Assembly (NCBI GenBank): GCA_934255515.1
Contig: CAKQON010000031.1
Location: 1-18,084 of the forward strand
DNA length: 18,084 nt
Direction of reading: 5' to 3'
Source of the DNA: an uncultured Sutterella sp.
GTDB lineage: Bacteria > Pseudomonadota > Gammaproteobacteria > Burkholderiales > Burkholderiaceae_F
The translations under genes and the position numbers were made by a program. Below the pieces are notes generated by a model. The model did no database searches. It saw only the letters and a program-made list of their open reading frames with translations, and had not been told where the DNA came from. Of the stretch, positions 1 through 6,845 are shown piece after piece; within the stretch, counting starts at the first letter, position 1, and each line of letters begins with the position of its first letter.

Positions 1-75
1 GGAGCGGGAGACGAGTCTCGAACTCGCGACCTCAACCTTGGCAAGGTTGCGCTCTACCAACTGAGCTACTCCCGC
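1..75 (-). tRNA. tRNA-Gly (GCC), last base of CCA outside the window
   Basis: On the minus strand the sequence folds as a cloverleaf: acceptor GCGGGAG pairs with CTCCCGC, the D arm is AGCTCAGTTGGTAGAGC, and the anticodon stem CAACC/GGTTG encloses loop TTGCCAA, giving anticodon GCC. The T arm contains GTTCGAG. CCA is encoded, but its final A lies just outside the window. The gene is base-for-base identical to the second tRNA-Gly at 169-244. It is the last visible member of a three-tRNA unit. Confidence 0.96.
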
Positions 76-89
76 AGGAATTCTGTGCC

Positions 90-163
90 TGGAGGCGCGA
101 GGCGGAATCGAACCGCCGTAAACGGATTTGCAATCCGGTGCATGGCCACTTTGCTATCGCGCC
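90..163 (-). tRNA. tRNA-Cys (GCA)
   Basis: The minus strand reads GGCGCGATAGC at the 5' end and CGCGCC plus T plus CCA at the 3' end. The anticodon stem encloses loop TTGCAAA, giving anticodon GCA, and the T arm contains GGTTCGATT. The length is 74 nt with an encoded CCA. It sits between two identical tRNA-Gly genes, 14 nt from one and 5 nt from the other, so the three are almost certainly cotranscribed and released by processing. Confidence 0.96.
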
Positions 164-168
164 GTCAG

Positions 169-244
169 TGGAGCGGGAGACGAGTCTCGAACTCGCGACC
201 TCAACCTTGGCAAGGTTGCGCTCTACCAACTGAGCTACTCCCGC
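169..244 (-). tRNA. tRNA-Gly (GCC), second copy
   Basis: This is identical to the tRNA-Gly at the left edge, with anticodon GCC and an encoded CCA (TGG at 169-171 on the plus strand). It is the promoter-proximal member of the Gly-Cys-Gly unit, only a few nucleotides from the predicted transcription start. Confidence 0.96.
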
Positions 245-257
245 ATTGAGAAGAGAA

Positions 258-285
258 ATTTTACTGATTTCAAAAAATATGTCAA
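258..285 (-). promoter_or_regulatory. Promoter of the tRNA Gly-Cys-Gly operon
   Basis: Reading the minus strand, a perfect -35 box TTGACA (280-285) is followed after 16 bp by TAAAAT (258-263), and the first tRNA-Gly begins 13 bp further on. The strong -35 box and very short leader fit a stable-RNA promoter. No gene competes for this position; dcuA ends upstream at its own terminator. Confidence 0.75.
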
Positions 286-336
286 GTCCCTTGCGCTCAA
301 ACATTAGAGCTCAGAAATAACGCTTGCCCGGGGCGC

Positions 337-367
337 AAAAAAAGGGACCATCCGAAGACAGTCCCTT
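337..367 (-). terminator. Rho-independent terminator after dcuA
   Basis: On the minus strand an AGGGAC...GTCCCT stem extends through G-U pairs to a C(UUCG)G tetraloop, giving a near-continuous 10-bp stem, and is followed by seven T residues (337-343). It lies about 60 nt beyond the dcuA stop codon and separates that operon from the tRNA promoter. Confidence 0.9.
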
Positions 368-426
368 GCATTTTTTACTTCATCAGGGAAGCACCGCTGA
401 GGATGCCTCCCCTCGCGAGTCAGGTA

Positions 427-1776
427 TTAGAAGACCATGCAGGCGACGAAGCCGAGGCACACCGAGAAGACGATGGCGAGAAGGCCCGGGATGAAGAAGG
501 CGTGGTTGAACACGTACTTGCCGATGCGGGTCGTACCGGTGTCGTCCATCTGGACCGCGCCGAGGAGGGTCGGGTAGGTCGGGAGCACGAAGAGGGCGGA
601 CACAGCAGCGAACGAGGCCACGAGCATGTAGGAGTCGCCAGGATTGGCGGCGCTGATGCCGAGAGCAGCGACGATGGCCGGGGTGATGGCCTTCGCGGTA
701 GCAGCCTGCGAGTAAAGGAGCATGGCGGCGAAGAAGAACACGACGGCGAGGAGAGCCGGGTAGGCAACCACAGCGTCAGCAGCGAACGACTTGATCTCGT
801 TCACATGGCCGGACACGAACGTGTCGCCGAGCCAGGCAACGCCGAGCACGCAGACGCAGGCAACCATACCGGACTTGAAGACGGAGGTCGAAGCGACATT
901 GCCGAGCTCAACCTTGCAGAAGATCGTCGTCAGGGTGGCGACCGTCAGCATGAGGCTCATAATGGCGGCGTCACGCGGAACGATAACGTTCTTGATGAGG
1001 CCGACAGCAGGCGAAATCGCGGAAGCGTAAAGAACAACGCAGATAACGCCGAGGAGGAAGATCAGCACGGAGCGCTTGGCATAGGGCTTGAGCTCCATCT
1101 GGGCGACGCCGGAGGAGGCCTTCACGAGGCCCTTGGCGAGACGTTCCTTGTAGACCGGATCGGAGTCGAGATCCATGTTCTGGATCTTCGTCATCACGAA
1201 GGCGGTGAGCATGCAACCGACGAAGGTCGTCAGGAGCCAAATGCCGAGCAGAGCCGGATAGGACCAGCCGAACGGTTCAAGAACGCCGGACATGTAGATC
1301 ACGGCGGCGGAAACCGGGGAAGCCGTAATGGCGATCTGGGAGGCGACGACGGCGATCGAAAGCGGGCAACAGGGACGAATCTTCTGTTCCTTGGCAACTT
1401 CGACGATAACCGGGATCATCGAGAAGGCGGTGTGGCCCGTACCAGCGAAAATCGTCAGGACGTAGGTCACGACAGGAGCGAGATAGTTGATCTGCTTCGG
1501 GTTCGAACGAAGGACGCGTTCAGCAATCTGAACGAGGTAGTCAAGGCCGCCGGCGAGCTGCATGCAGGAAATGGCAGCGATCACCGAGGCGATGATGAGG
1601 ATCACGTCCCAGGGAATATTGCCCGGCTTCATGCCGAGAAGAAGACCGAGGACGAGCACGCCGAGACCGCCGGCGTAGCCAATACCGATGCCGCCGAGAC
1701 GGACACCGAGGAAGATCGCGCCGAGCAGGACAACGATCTGAAGAATAAGCATGAAATCCATAATGCCTCCAGGCAT
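427..1776 (-). CDS. dcuA: Anaerobic C4-dicarboxylate transporter, DcuA type
   Basis: This is an inner-membrane carrier of the Dcu family, which exchanges or takes up fumarate, malate, succinate and aspartate under anaerobic conditions. The 449-residue protein is hydrophobic throughout. It keeps DcuA-like signatures: GARLGGIGIG-type N terminus (here GVRLGGIGIGYAGGLG), MQLAGGLDYLV, LTIFAGTGH, QIAITASPVSAAV, LLYSQAATAKA and MDDTGTTRIGKYVFNH near the C terminus. These resemble E. coli DcuA more than DcuB. It lies downstream of aspA on the same strand, the same pairing as in E. coli, so aspartate import and deamination are linked. The ATG at 1776 follows GGAGGAGGAG; a second ATG at 1761 has its own GGAGG 5 nt upstream and gives a protein five residues shorter, so the exact start is open. 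Confidence 0.93.
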   Translation of the reverse strand: MPGGIMDFMLILQIVVLLGAIFLGVRLGGIGIGYAGGLGVLVLGLLLGMKPGNIPWDVILIIASVIAAISCMQLAGGLDYLVQIAERVLRSNPKQINYLAPVVTYVLTIFAGTGHTAFSMIPVIVEVAKEQKIRPCCPLSIAVVASQIAITASPVSAAVIYMSGVLEPFGWSYPALLGIWLLTTFVGCMLTAFVMTKIQNMDLDSDPVYKERLAKGLVKASSGVAQMELKPYAKRSVLIFLLGVICVVLYASAISPAVGLIKNVIVPRDAAIMSLMLTVATLTTIFCKVELGNVASTSVFKSGMVACVCVLGVAWLGDTFVSGHVNEIKSFAADAVVAYPALLAVVFFFAAMLLYSQAATAKAITPAIVAALGISAANPGDSYMLVASFAAVSALFVLPTYPTLLGAVQMDDTGTTRIGKYVFNHAFFIPGLLAIVFSVCLGFVACMVF

Positions 1777-1896
1777 GTTGAGATCTCCTCCTCCCGATTT
1801 GCTTTTGCCCAGTATGGGAATGCTCTAAAGCCAATCAGGCGAGGGCGGTGCTCGCTCTGGTAACTGATCCTGCATGCAGCTTCTCCGGACGCCTGC

Positions 1897-1920
1897 GGCA
1901 TGAAAATTTCTTTTCATGCC
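1897..1920 (-). other. Perfect hairpin in the aspA-dcuA spacer
   Basis: GGCATGAAAA and TTTTCATGCC form a perfect 10-bp stem. In the minus-strand transcript the loop is GAAA, a stable GNRA tetraloop. There is no T tract behind it, so it looks more like an RNA processing, stabilising or pausing element than a terminator. It sits 120 nt upstream of the dcuA start. Confidence 0.6.
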
Positions 1921-1983
1921 CCAGGTGTTTGATCAGCAGCTGCAGTTCGGGAAATCAGGCGACCCCGCTTTGGTGGTTGATCG

Positions 1984-2011
1984 CAGAGCCTCTCTTTTTC
2001 GAGAGGCTCTG
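1984..2011 (-). other. Perfect 11-bp hairpin downstream of aspA
   Basis: CAGAGCCTCTC and GAGAGGCTCTG pair perfectly around a 6-nt loop, 64 nt after the aspA stop codon. No U-rich tail follows on either strand. Known aspA-dcuA operons are partly uncoupled, and this hairpin could be a weak terminator or a 3'-end protector of aspA mRNA; that role is inference. Confidence 0.6.
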
Positions 2012-2074
2012 TCGGTCTGCTCTTCCCGGATCTATTTGTTTAATTTGTCCGGGTCAGAGCGTAGCGAGTTCGAA

Positions 2075-3472
2075 TTACTGCTCGAACTTCGGGTTGATGA
2101 GGTTGTCGTACGTGAAGACCTTGTCCCACTCTTCCTGGGTCAGCATCTTCTTTTCTTCGACGACGAGCTGGTGCAGCGACTTGCCGGTGAGGAAGCCTTC
2201 GCGGGCAACGGCGGCGCAGGGCTTGTAGCCGAAGTGCGGCTTCAGAACCGTAACGATGCCGAGGGAGCCCATGACGAGGTCTTCGCAGTGCTTGGCGTTG
2301 ACGACGATGCCGTCGACGCACTTCTCACGCAGCGCGATGCAGGCGTTCGTGAGGACCTTCATCTGCATGTAGAGCGCGAAGGAGATGACCGGTTCCATCA
2401 CGTTCAGTTCGAGCTGGCCGGCGGAAGCGGCGAGCATGACGGACGTGTCGAGACCGATGGCGAGGAACGAAGCCTGGTTCGTCACTTCCGGGATGACCGG
2501 ATTGACCTTGCCCGGCATGATCGAGCTGCCCGGCTGGAGCTGCGGCAGGACGAGTTCGGAAAGGCCGGTGCGCGGGCCGGAAGCGAGGAGACGGAGGTCG
2601 TTGCAGACCTTCGTGAGCTTGACGGCGAGGCTCTTGCAGGCGGAGGAGAGGCCAACGTAGGCGCCGCAGTCGGACGTGGCGGCGATCAGGTCGTCGCTGT
2701 TGACGAAGTCGATGCCGGTGATCTCAGCGAGGTGCTTGACGGCGAGGGCCGGATAGTCCGGGTGAGCCGTAACGGTCGTGCCGATGGCGGTGGCGCCGAG
2801 GTTGACGACCTTCAGGTGAGCTTGGGCTTCCTTGATGACCTTGATTTCGTCAGCAATCGTCGTGCCCCAGCCATGGAATTCCTGGCCAAAGGACATCGGG
2901 ACGGCGTCCTGCAGGTGGGTGCGGCCCATCTTCAGAACGTTCTTGTTCTTTTCAGCCTGAGCGTAGAAGCTGCCGACGAGCTCTTCAACGGCCTTCAGGA
3001 GGACGTTCGAGCGAAGGAGCAGCGAGAGGTGCAGAGCGGTCGGATAGGTGTCGTTAGTCGACTGGCCGAAGTTGGCGTGGTCGTTCGGGGAAACCTTCTT
3101 GTCGCCCTTGGCGAGGCCGAGGTGTTCGCAGGCGAGGTTGGAGATGACCTCGTTGCAGTTCATGTTCGTGGACGTGCCGGCACCGCCCTGGAGCCAGTCA
3201 GTAACGAACTGATCGTTGTACTTGCCGGCGATGAGCTGGTCGCAGGCCCAGATCAGGGCGTCAGCAACGTCGGCCGGGATCGTGCCGAGTTCCTTGTTCG
3301 CCATGGCGGCAGCCTTCTTGACATAACCGAAGGCCTGAGCAAAGAACGGTTCCTGGCTCATCGGCATTTCGGTGATGTGGAAGTTCTGCTTGCCGCGCAT
3401 CGTCTGCACGCCATAGTAATCCTCATCAGGGATCTCGAGAGAACCAAGGAAATCGCTTTCAATACGGGACAT
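2075..3472 (-). CDS. aspA: Aspartate ammonia-lyase
   Basis: This cytoplasmic homotetrameric lyase converts L-aspartate to fumarate and ammonia. The 465 residues are normal for the family. Visible active-site segments of the fumarase/aspartase superfamily are GAGTSTNMN (about 98-105), SPNDHANFGQSTND (about 128-141), GRTHLQDA (183-190) and the mobile signature loop GSSIMPGKVNP (315-325), whose second Ser supplies the catalytic base. The aspartase-versus-fumarase call rests on overall similarity to AspA and on the neighbouring dcuA. The start at 3472 has a good GAGGAG site 6 nt upstream. The gene has a long structured 5' leader and supplies fumarate for the fumarate reductase encoded just upstream in the window. 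Confidence 0.95.
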   Translation of the reverse strand: MSRIESDFLGSLEIPDEDYYGVQTMRGKQNFHITEMPMSQEPFFAQAFGYVKKAAAMANKELGTIPADVADALIWACDQLIAGKYNDQFVTDWLQGGAGTSTNMNCNEVISNLACEHLGLAKGDKKVSPNDHANFGQSTNDTYPTALHLSLLLRSNVLLKAVEELVGSFYAQAEKNKNVLKMGRTHLQDAVPMSFGQEFHGWGTTIADEIKVIKEAQAHLKVVNLGATAIGTTVTAHPDYPALAVKHLAEITGIDFVNSDDLIAATSDCGAYVGLSSACKSLAVKLTKVCNDLRLLASGPRTGLSELVLPQLQPGSSIMPGKVNPVIPEVTNQASFLAIGLDTSVMLAASAGQLELNVMEPVISFALYMQMKVLTNACIALREKCVDGIVVNAKHCEDLVMGSLGIVTVLKPHFGYKPCAAVAREGFLTGKSLHQLVVEEKKMLTQEEWDKVFTYDNLINPKFEQ

Positions 3473-3495
3473 TTATTGCTCCTCAAATATGTCCG

Positions 3496-3542
3496 ATGCG
3501 GTTTATTTCATAAGAGCGGTATTTGCTCTCTAAAAACCGCAT
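3496..3542 (-). promoter_or_regulatory. Nested stem-loop in the aspA 5' leader
   Basis: Outer arms ATGCGGTTT (3496-3504) and AAACCGCAT (3534-3542) enclose a second pair of arms, AGAGC (3513-3517) and GCTCT (3525-3529). The structure ends about 23 nt upstream of the aspA start codon, just above its ribosome-binding site. It could affect mRNA stability or translation; no known riboswitch class was recognised. Confidence 0.5.
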
Positions 3543-3553
3543 TTGCAGTTGAC

Positions 3554-3610
3554 TCACTCCCAGCAGCCAGTTATCCGAGGATCAGCTGTGGTCCGCTGCT
3601 GTCTGAGTGA
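3554..3610 (-). promoter_or_regulatory. Second stem-loop in the aspA upstream region
   Basis: TCACTC plus CAGCAG (3554-3566) pair with CTGCTG plus GAGTGA (3596-3610), separated by a small internal loop. It lies directly upstream of the leader stem at 3496-3542, so if transcription starts near 3620 the aspA mRNA begins with two tandem hairpins. Confidence 0.4.
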
Positions 3611-3626
3611 AGCAGTTCGCTTGAAC

Positions 3627-3665
3627 TACTCTTTAATACGTGTAAATACGTATATTTAAAGAGTA
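3627..3665. promoter_or_regulatory. Nested inverted repeat upstream of aspA, possible operator
   Basis: TACTCTTTAA (3627-3636) and TTAAAGAGTA (3656-3665) form perfect 10-bp arms. Between them lies a second near-palindrome, TACGTGTAAATACGTA (3637-3652), which contains the perfect arms ATACGT/ACGTAT. The inner 16-mer is matched at 13 of 16 positions by a sequence at 7742-7757. Its place 155-195 bp upstream of the aspA start suggests a regulator-binding site; the regulator is unknown. Confidence 0.5.
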
Positions 3666-3883
3666 TTTCTTGCGTTGAGTAAATATTACTGCTTATCTCG
3701 CTCAATGTGAATAGCTCATTTTCCTTTTAAATATCGGAATAACCCTTACTTGTAAGAACGGATGGCTTGTTTAAGAGAAAACGCCGCACCGGTTTGGTGC
3801 GCCTATATATCCGAAGCGTAAAAAAGACTGATCTTAATTAAGGTATAACTTTGAAATTTACTTTTCTCAAAAAATATCGAACC
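3666..3883. other. AT-rich spacer between the aspA control region and the frd terminator
   Basis: No gene is visible here. The stretch is AT-rich and holds a CGCACC/GGTGCG hairpin (3785-3801) followed on the minus strand by GCGTTTTCTCTT, perhaps a weak second terminator for frd. It also has short palindromes CTTACTTGTAAG (about 3746-3757) and CTTAATTAAG (about 3833-3842). The aspA promoter probably lies at the left part of this region, but I could not choose a clear -35/-10 pair. Confidence 0.4.
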
Positions 3884-3919
3884 AATAAAAAAGGCTGATA
3901 CCCAAAATGGATACCAGCC
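3884..3919 (-). terminator. Rho-independent terminator after frdB
   Basis: On the minus strand GGCTGGTATCC pairs with GGGTATCAGCC (11 bp with two G-U pairs) around loop ATTTT, and is followed by TTTTTTATT. It starts 34 nt after the frdB stop codon and closes the frdAB transcript. Confidence 0.92.
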
Positions 3920-3952
3920 TCTTTCAGACAGAGTCAGACTCTGCGGTCAAGC

Positions 3953-4804
3953 TTACTTAATGGGCTTGATCGGAATAGCCTTCTTGCCGTTCTGCGTCGG
4001 CAGGACCTTGTCGTAGTTGCCCATGCCCTGTTCAGCCATCTTGCGGCGGATGAAGGCGATCTGGGTCTTGAGCGGAAGATCCTTCGGGCAGAAGTCGTGG
4101 CAGGCGAGCAGCGACATGCAGCCGAACACGCCGGATTCGTCGCCGACGACTTCGTAGTAGTCGGCGTCGTTGCGCTCGTCGCGCGGATCAAGGCGGAAGC
4201 GGGCGATCTTGTTGATGCCCACAGCGCCCACGAAGTCCGGGCGGATGCGGACGGTGCCGCAGCCGGCGATGCAGCAGCCGCATTCGACGCAGCGGTCGAG
4301 AACGTAGATGTCCTCGGCGAGCTGCGGGTCCATCGGCGCTTCCTGCTTGCGCAGGTCGACTTCGTCGATCTTCGCGTGAACCCACGTTTCCATGCGTTCG
4401 GACATGTTGCGCATCCACTTGCCGGTGTTGACCGAAAGGTCGCCGATAAGTTCGAAGGCAGGCAGCGGGGCGAGCGTGAACTCGTCGGGCAGATCCTTCG
4501 TCAGGGTGCGGCAGGCGAGGCCCGGCTTGCCGTTGATGAGCATCGCGCACGAACCGCAGATGCCGGCGCGGCAGACGAAGTCGAACTGCAGCGTGGGATC
4601 CTGTTCGTTGCGAAGGTCATTCAGGGCAATGAAGAGCGTCATCGAGTCCGATTCCTGGAGCTCGTACGTCTGCATGTGCGGAACGCTGTCCGGATCCTGC
4701 GGGTTGTAGCGCAGAATGCTGATCTTCAGAAGACGATGCTTCTTGGCGGGAGCATCCGCGGCCTTGGCGGCCGGAGCCGCCGTCTGGGTCTTTTCCTGGG
4801 TCAT
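3953..4804 (-). CDS. frdB: Fumarate reductase iron-sulfur subunit
   Basis: This subunit relays electrons from quinol to the flavin of FrdA through three iron-sulfur clusters on the cytoplasmic side of the membrane. In the 283-residue protein the [2Fe-2S] ligands are C78, C83, C86 and C98 (CRAGICGSC then C). The [4Fe-4S] ligands are C172, C175, C178 and C239, and the [3Fe-4S] ligands are C182, C229 and C235. All sit exactly 21 residues later than I recall for Wolinella succinogenes FrdB. The shift comes from an Ala/Pro/Lys-rich N-terminal extension (about residues 1-24). The start is 20 bp after the frdA stop, with GGGAG about 15 nt upstream, so it is cotranscribed with frdA. Confidence 0.95.
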   Translation of the reverse strand: MTQEKTQTAAPAAKAADAPAKKHRLLKISILRYNPQDPDSVPHMQTYELQESDSMTLFIALNDLRNEQDPTLQFDFVCRAGICGSCAMLINGKPGLACRTLTKDLPDEFTLAPLPAFELIGDLSVNTGKWMRNMSERMETWVHAKIDEVDLRKQEAPMDPQLAEDIYVLDRCVECGCCIAGCGTVRIRPDFVGAVGINKIARFRLDPRDERNDADYYEVVGDESGVFGCMSLLACHDFCPKDLPLKTQIAFIRRKMAEQGMGNYDKVLPTQNGKKAIPIKPIK

Positions 4805-4824
4805 TTTCTATCAAAGCTCCCAAA

Positions 4825-6810
4825 TTAGTCTTTCAGCGGTTCATCGATGCGCTCGTTGCGGCCCTGGAGGCGCTTCGGCAGCAGATGCTGGTACGGCATG
4901 ATCGCATCCTGAATGGCCCAGCGATCCTTGCCTTCGGCTTCCATCTTCTGACGGATGGCGTCGACTTCGGCCTGACGCTTGGCGGATTCGGGATTTTCGA
5001 TGTAGTTCTTGACGCCGTAGCCGCGGAATCCCGGGGGAAGTTCCATCTTGCTGATGTCAAGATCCTTGTAGGAGAGGGTCGGCAGCGTATCGCCTTCCTT
5101 CCACGTGGCGATCGTGCGCTTGAGCCACTTGACGTCGTCGCGGACCGAGTAGTCTTCGCGGTAGTGAGCGCCGCGCGATTCCTGACGGCAGGAAGCGCCG
5201 AGAGCAACCGTAAGCGCGACGCGAAGCATCGAGCGGGTGCGGTATGCGTAGACGAGTTCGGGGTTGTTGCCGGCGACGTCCTTCACGGGGATGTTGAAGG
5301 AGCGCTTGTAGAGCTCCTCGAGTTCCGTGACGGCTTCTTCCATGTCCTTGCCCTTGCGGAAGATGCCGATCTTGGTCGTCATGATTTCCTGCATGCGGGT
5401 GCGGAGCGCCACTGCGTCTTCATTGCCGGTGTTCTTCAGGTAGCCGTTCAGTTCGGCCTGTTCCTTGGCGAGAGCATCGTAAATGAGGGACGTCGGGATG
5501 TCGATGCCGTTTTCGGCCTTGTCGCAGAAGTCGGCGATGTATTCGCCGACGATCATGCCGGCAACGACGGTTTCAGCAACGGAGTTGCCGCCGAGGCGGT
5601 TGAAGCCGTGCATATCCCAGCAGGCGGCTTCGCCGGCCGCGAAGAGGCCCTTCAGGGTCTCGGATTCACCGCTCGGCTTCGTGCGCACGCCGCCCATCGT
5701 GTAGTGCTGCGCCGGACGGACCGGAACCCATTCCTTCGTCGGGTCAACGCCGAGGAAGTAGTGGCAGATTTCATAGACTTCACGGAGCTTGTGCTTGATG
5801 TGGTGTTCGCCGAGGAGCGTGATGTCGAGCCAGAGGTGTTCGCCGTACTTGGTCTTGACGCCCTTGCCCATGGCAATGCGTTCTTCCATGCGGCGCGAAA
5901 CCACGTCGCGGGAGGCGAGTTCCTTCTTTTCCGGTTCAACGTCCGGCATGAAGCGGTAGCCGTCGACGTCGCGCAGCAGACCGCCGTCACCGCGGCAGCC
6001 TTCCGTCACCAGAATGCCGGCCGGGAAGATGCCGGTCGGGTGGAACTGAATGGCTTCCATGTTGGAGAGGGTGGCGACGCCCGTCTTGAGGGCGAGGTCG
6101 TAGCCCGTGCCGTCGCAGATCACGGCGTTCGTCGTGACGCGGTAGATACGGCCGGCACCGCCCGTGGCGATGGCGGTCGCCTTGGCGACGTAAGCCATGA
6201 GTTCGCCTGTGATGAGGTCGCGGACGATCGCGCCGTAGCAGCGCTTGCCGTCGGAAATGAGCGAGAGCGCCTCAACGCGTTCAATCACCGGAACCTTTTC
6301 GGCGATGATGCGGTCGGAAACGGTATTGAGCATGGCGTGGCCCGTGCAGTCGGACACGTAGCAGGTACGCCACTTCTTGGTGCCGCCGAAGTCGCGCTGG
6401 TTCATCATGCCCTGCGCTTCCTTGCGTTCCGTAATCGTCACCTTCTCGCCGTTGATGATCACCTGACGGTCACCGGCGGTGATTCGCGACCAGGGGCAGC
6501 CCCAGGCGGCGAGCTCACGCACGGCCTTGGGCGAGGTGTTCACGAACATGCGGACGACTTCCTGGTCCGCACCCCAGTCGGAGCCGCGGACGGTGTCGCC
6601 GAAGTGAACGTCCTCGTTGTCGCCCACGCCCTTGATCACGTTGCCGAGAGAGGCCTGCATGCCGCCCTGAGCAGCCTTCGAGTGGCTGCGCTTCGGCGGA
6701 ACGAGAGAAAGGACGATCGAGTCGTGGCCGCGGCGCTTGGCAGCAACGGCCATGCGGAGTCCGGCAAGGCCACCGCCGATAACCAGCACGTCGGTGTAAA
6801 TGATTTTCAT
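4825..6810 (-). CDS. frdA: Fumarate reductase flavoprotein subunit (Wolinella type)
   Basis: This subunit reduces fumarate to succinate in anaerobic respiration. The N terminus has a dinucleotide-binding [10 protein letters not shown] (12-21). H43 in [10 protein letters not shown] is the expected covalent FAD attachment site. Catalytic and substrate residues fall at H257 (FHPTG), R301 (ASRDVVSRR), H369 (QHYTMGG) and R405 ([11 protein letters not shown]), nearly the same numbers as in the Wolinella succinogenes enzyme. The start chosen is the ATG at 6810, with GAGGA about 8 nt upstream and alignment of [10 protein letters not shown] to the family N terminus. A longer in-frame ATG at 6891 would add 27 residues with no family support. 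The 661 residues are normal. There is no twin-arginine signal, so it is not the periplasmic methylmenaquinol enzyme. No frdC gene adjoins it. Confidence 0.96.
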   Translation of the reverse strand: MKIIYTDVLVIGGGLAGLRMAVAAKRRGHDSIVLSLVPPKRSHSKAAQGGMQASLGNVIKGVGDNEDVHFGDTVRGSDWGADQEVVRMFVNTSPKAVRELAAWGCPWSRITAGDRQVIINGEKVTITERKEAQGMMNQRDFGGTKKWRTCYVSDCTGHAMLNTVSDRIIAEKVPVIERVEALSLISDGKRCYGAIVRDLITGELMAYVAKATAIATGGAGRIYRVTTNAVICDGTGYDLALKTGVATLSNMEAIQFHPTGIFPAGILVTEGCRGDGGLLRDVDGYRFMPDVEPEKKELASRDVVSRRMEERIAMGKGVKTKYGEHLWLDITLLGEHHIKHKLREVYEICHYFLGVDPTKEWVPVRPAQHYTMGGVRTKPSGESETLKGLFAAGEAACWDMHGFNRLGGNSVAETVVAGMIVGEYIADFCDKAENGIDIPTSLIYDALAKEQAELNGYLKNTGNEDAVALRTRMQEIMTTKIGIFRKGKDMEEAVTELEELYKRSFNIPVKDVAGNNPELVYAYRTRSMLRVALTVALGASCRQESRGAHYREDYSVRDDVKWLKRTIATWKEGDTLPTLSYKDLDISKMELPPGFRGYGVKNYIENPESAKRQAEVDAIRQKMEAEGKDRWAIQDAIMPYQHLLPKRLQGRNERIDEPLKD

Positions 6811-6827
6811 GAGTTTTTCCTCGGAAA

Positions 6828-6845
6828 TCCCGCCCTTGGGCGGGA
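6828..6845 (-). promoter_or_regulatory. GC-rich hairpin just upstream of the frdA ribosome-binding site
   Basis: TCCCGCC and GGCGGGA pair perfectly (7 bp) around a 4-nt loop that reads CAAG in the transcript. The hairpin ends 17 nt before the frdA start codon, directly above the GAGGA site. It may stabilise the frd mRNA 5' end after processing or tune translation; this is inference. Confidence 0.45.

Noticed and set aside
403..1863. Long plus-strand open frame of 486 codons over dcuA
   Set aside because: It is antisense to a clear Dcu transporter; the product is rich in Glu, Asp, Gly, Arg and His with no family features, as expected from GC-rich codon bias.
1916..3610. Long plus-strand open frame of 564 codons over aspA
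   Set aside because: It is antisense to aspA and has no recognisable domain or ribosome-binding site.
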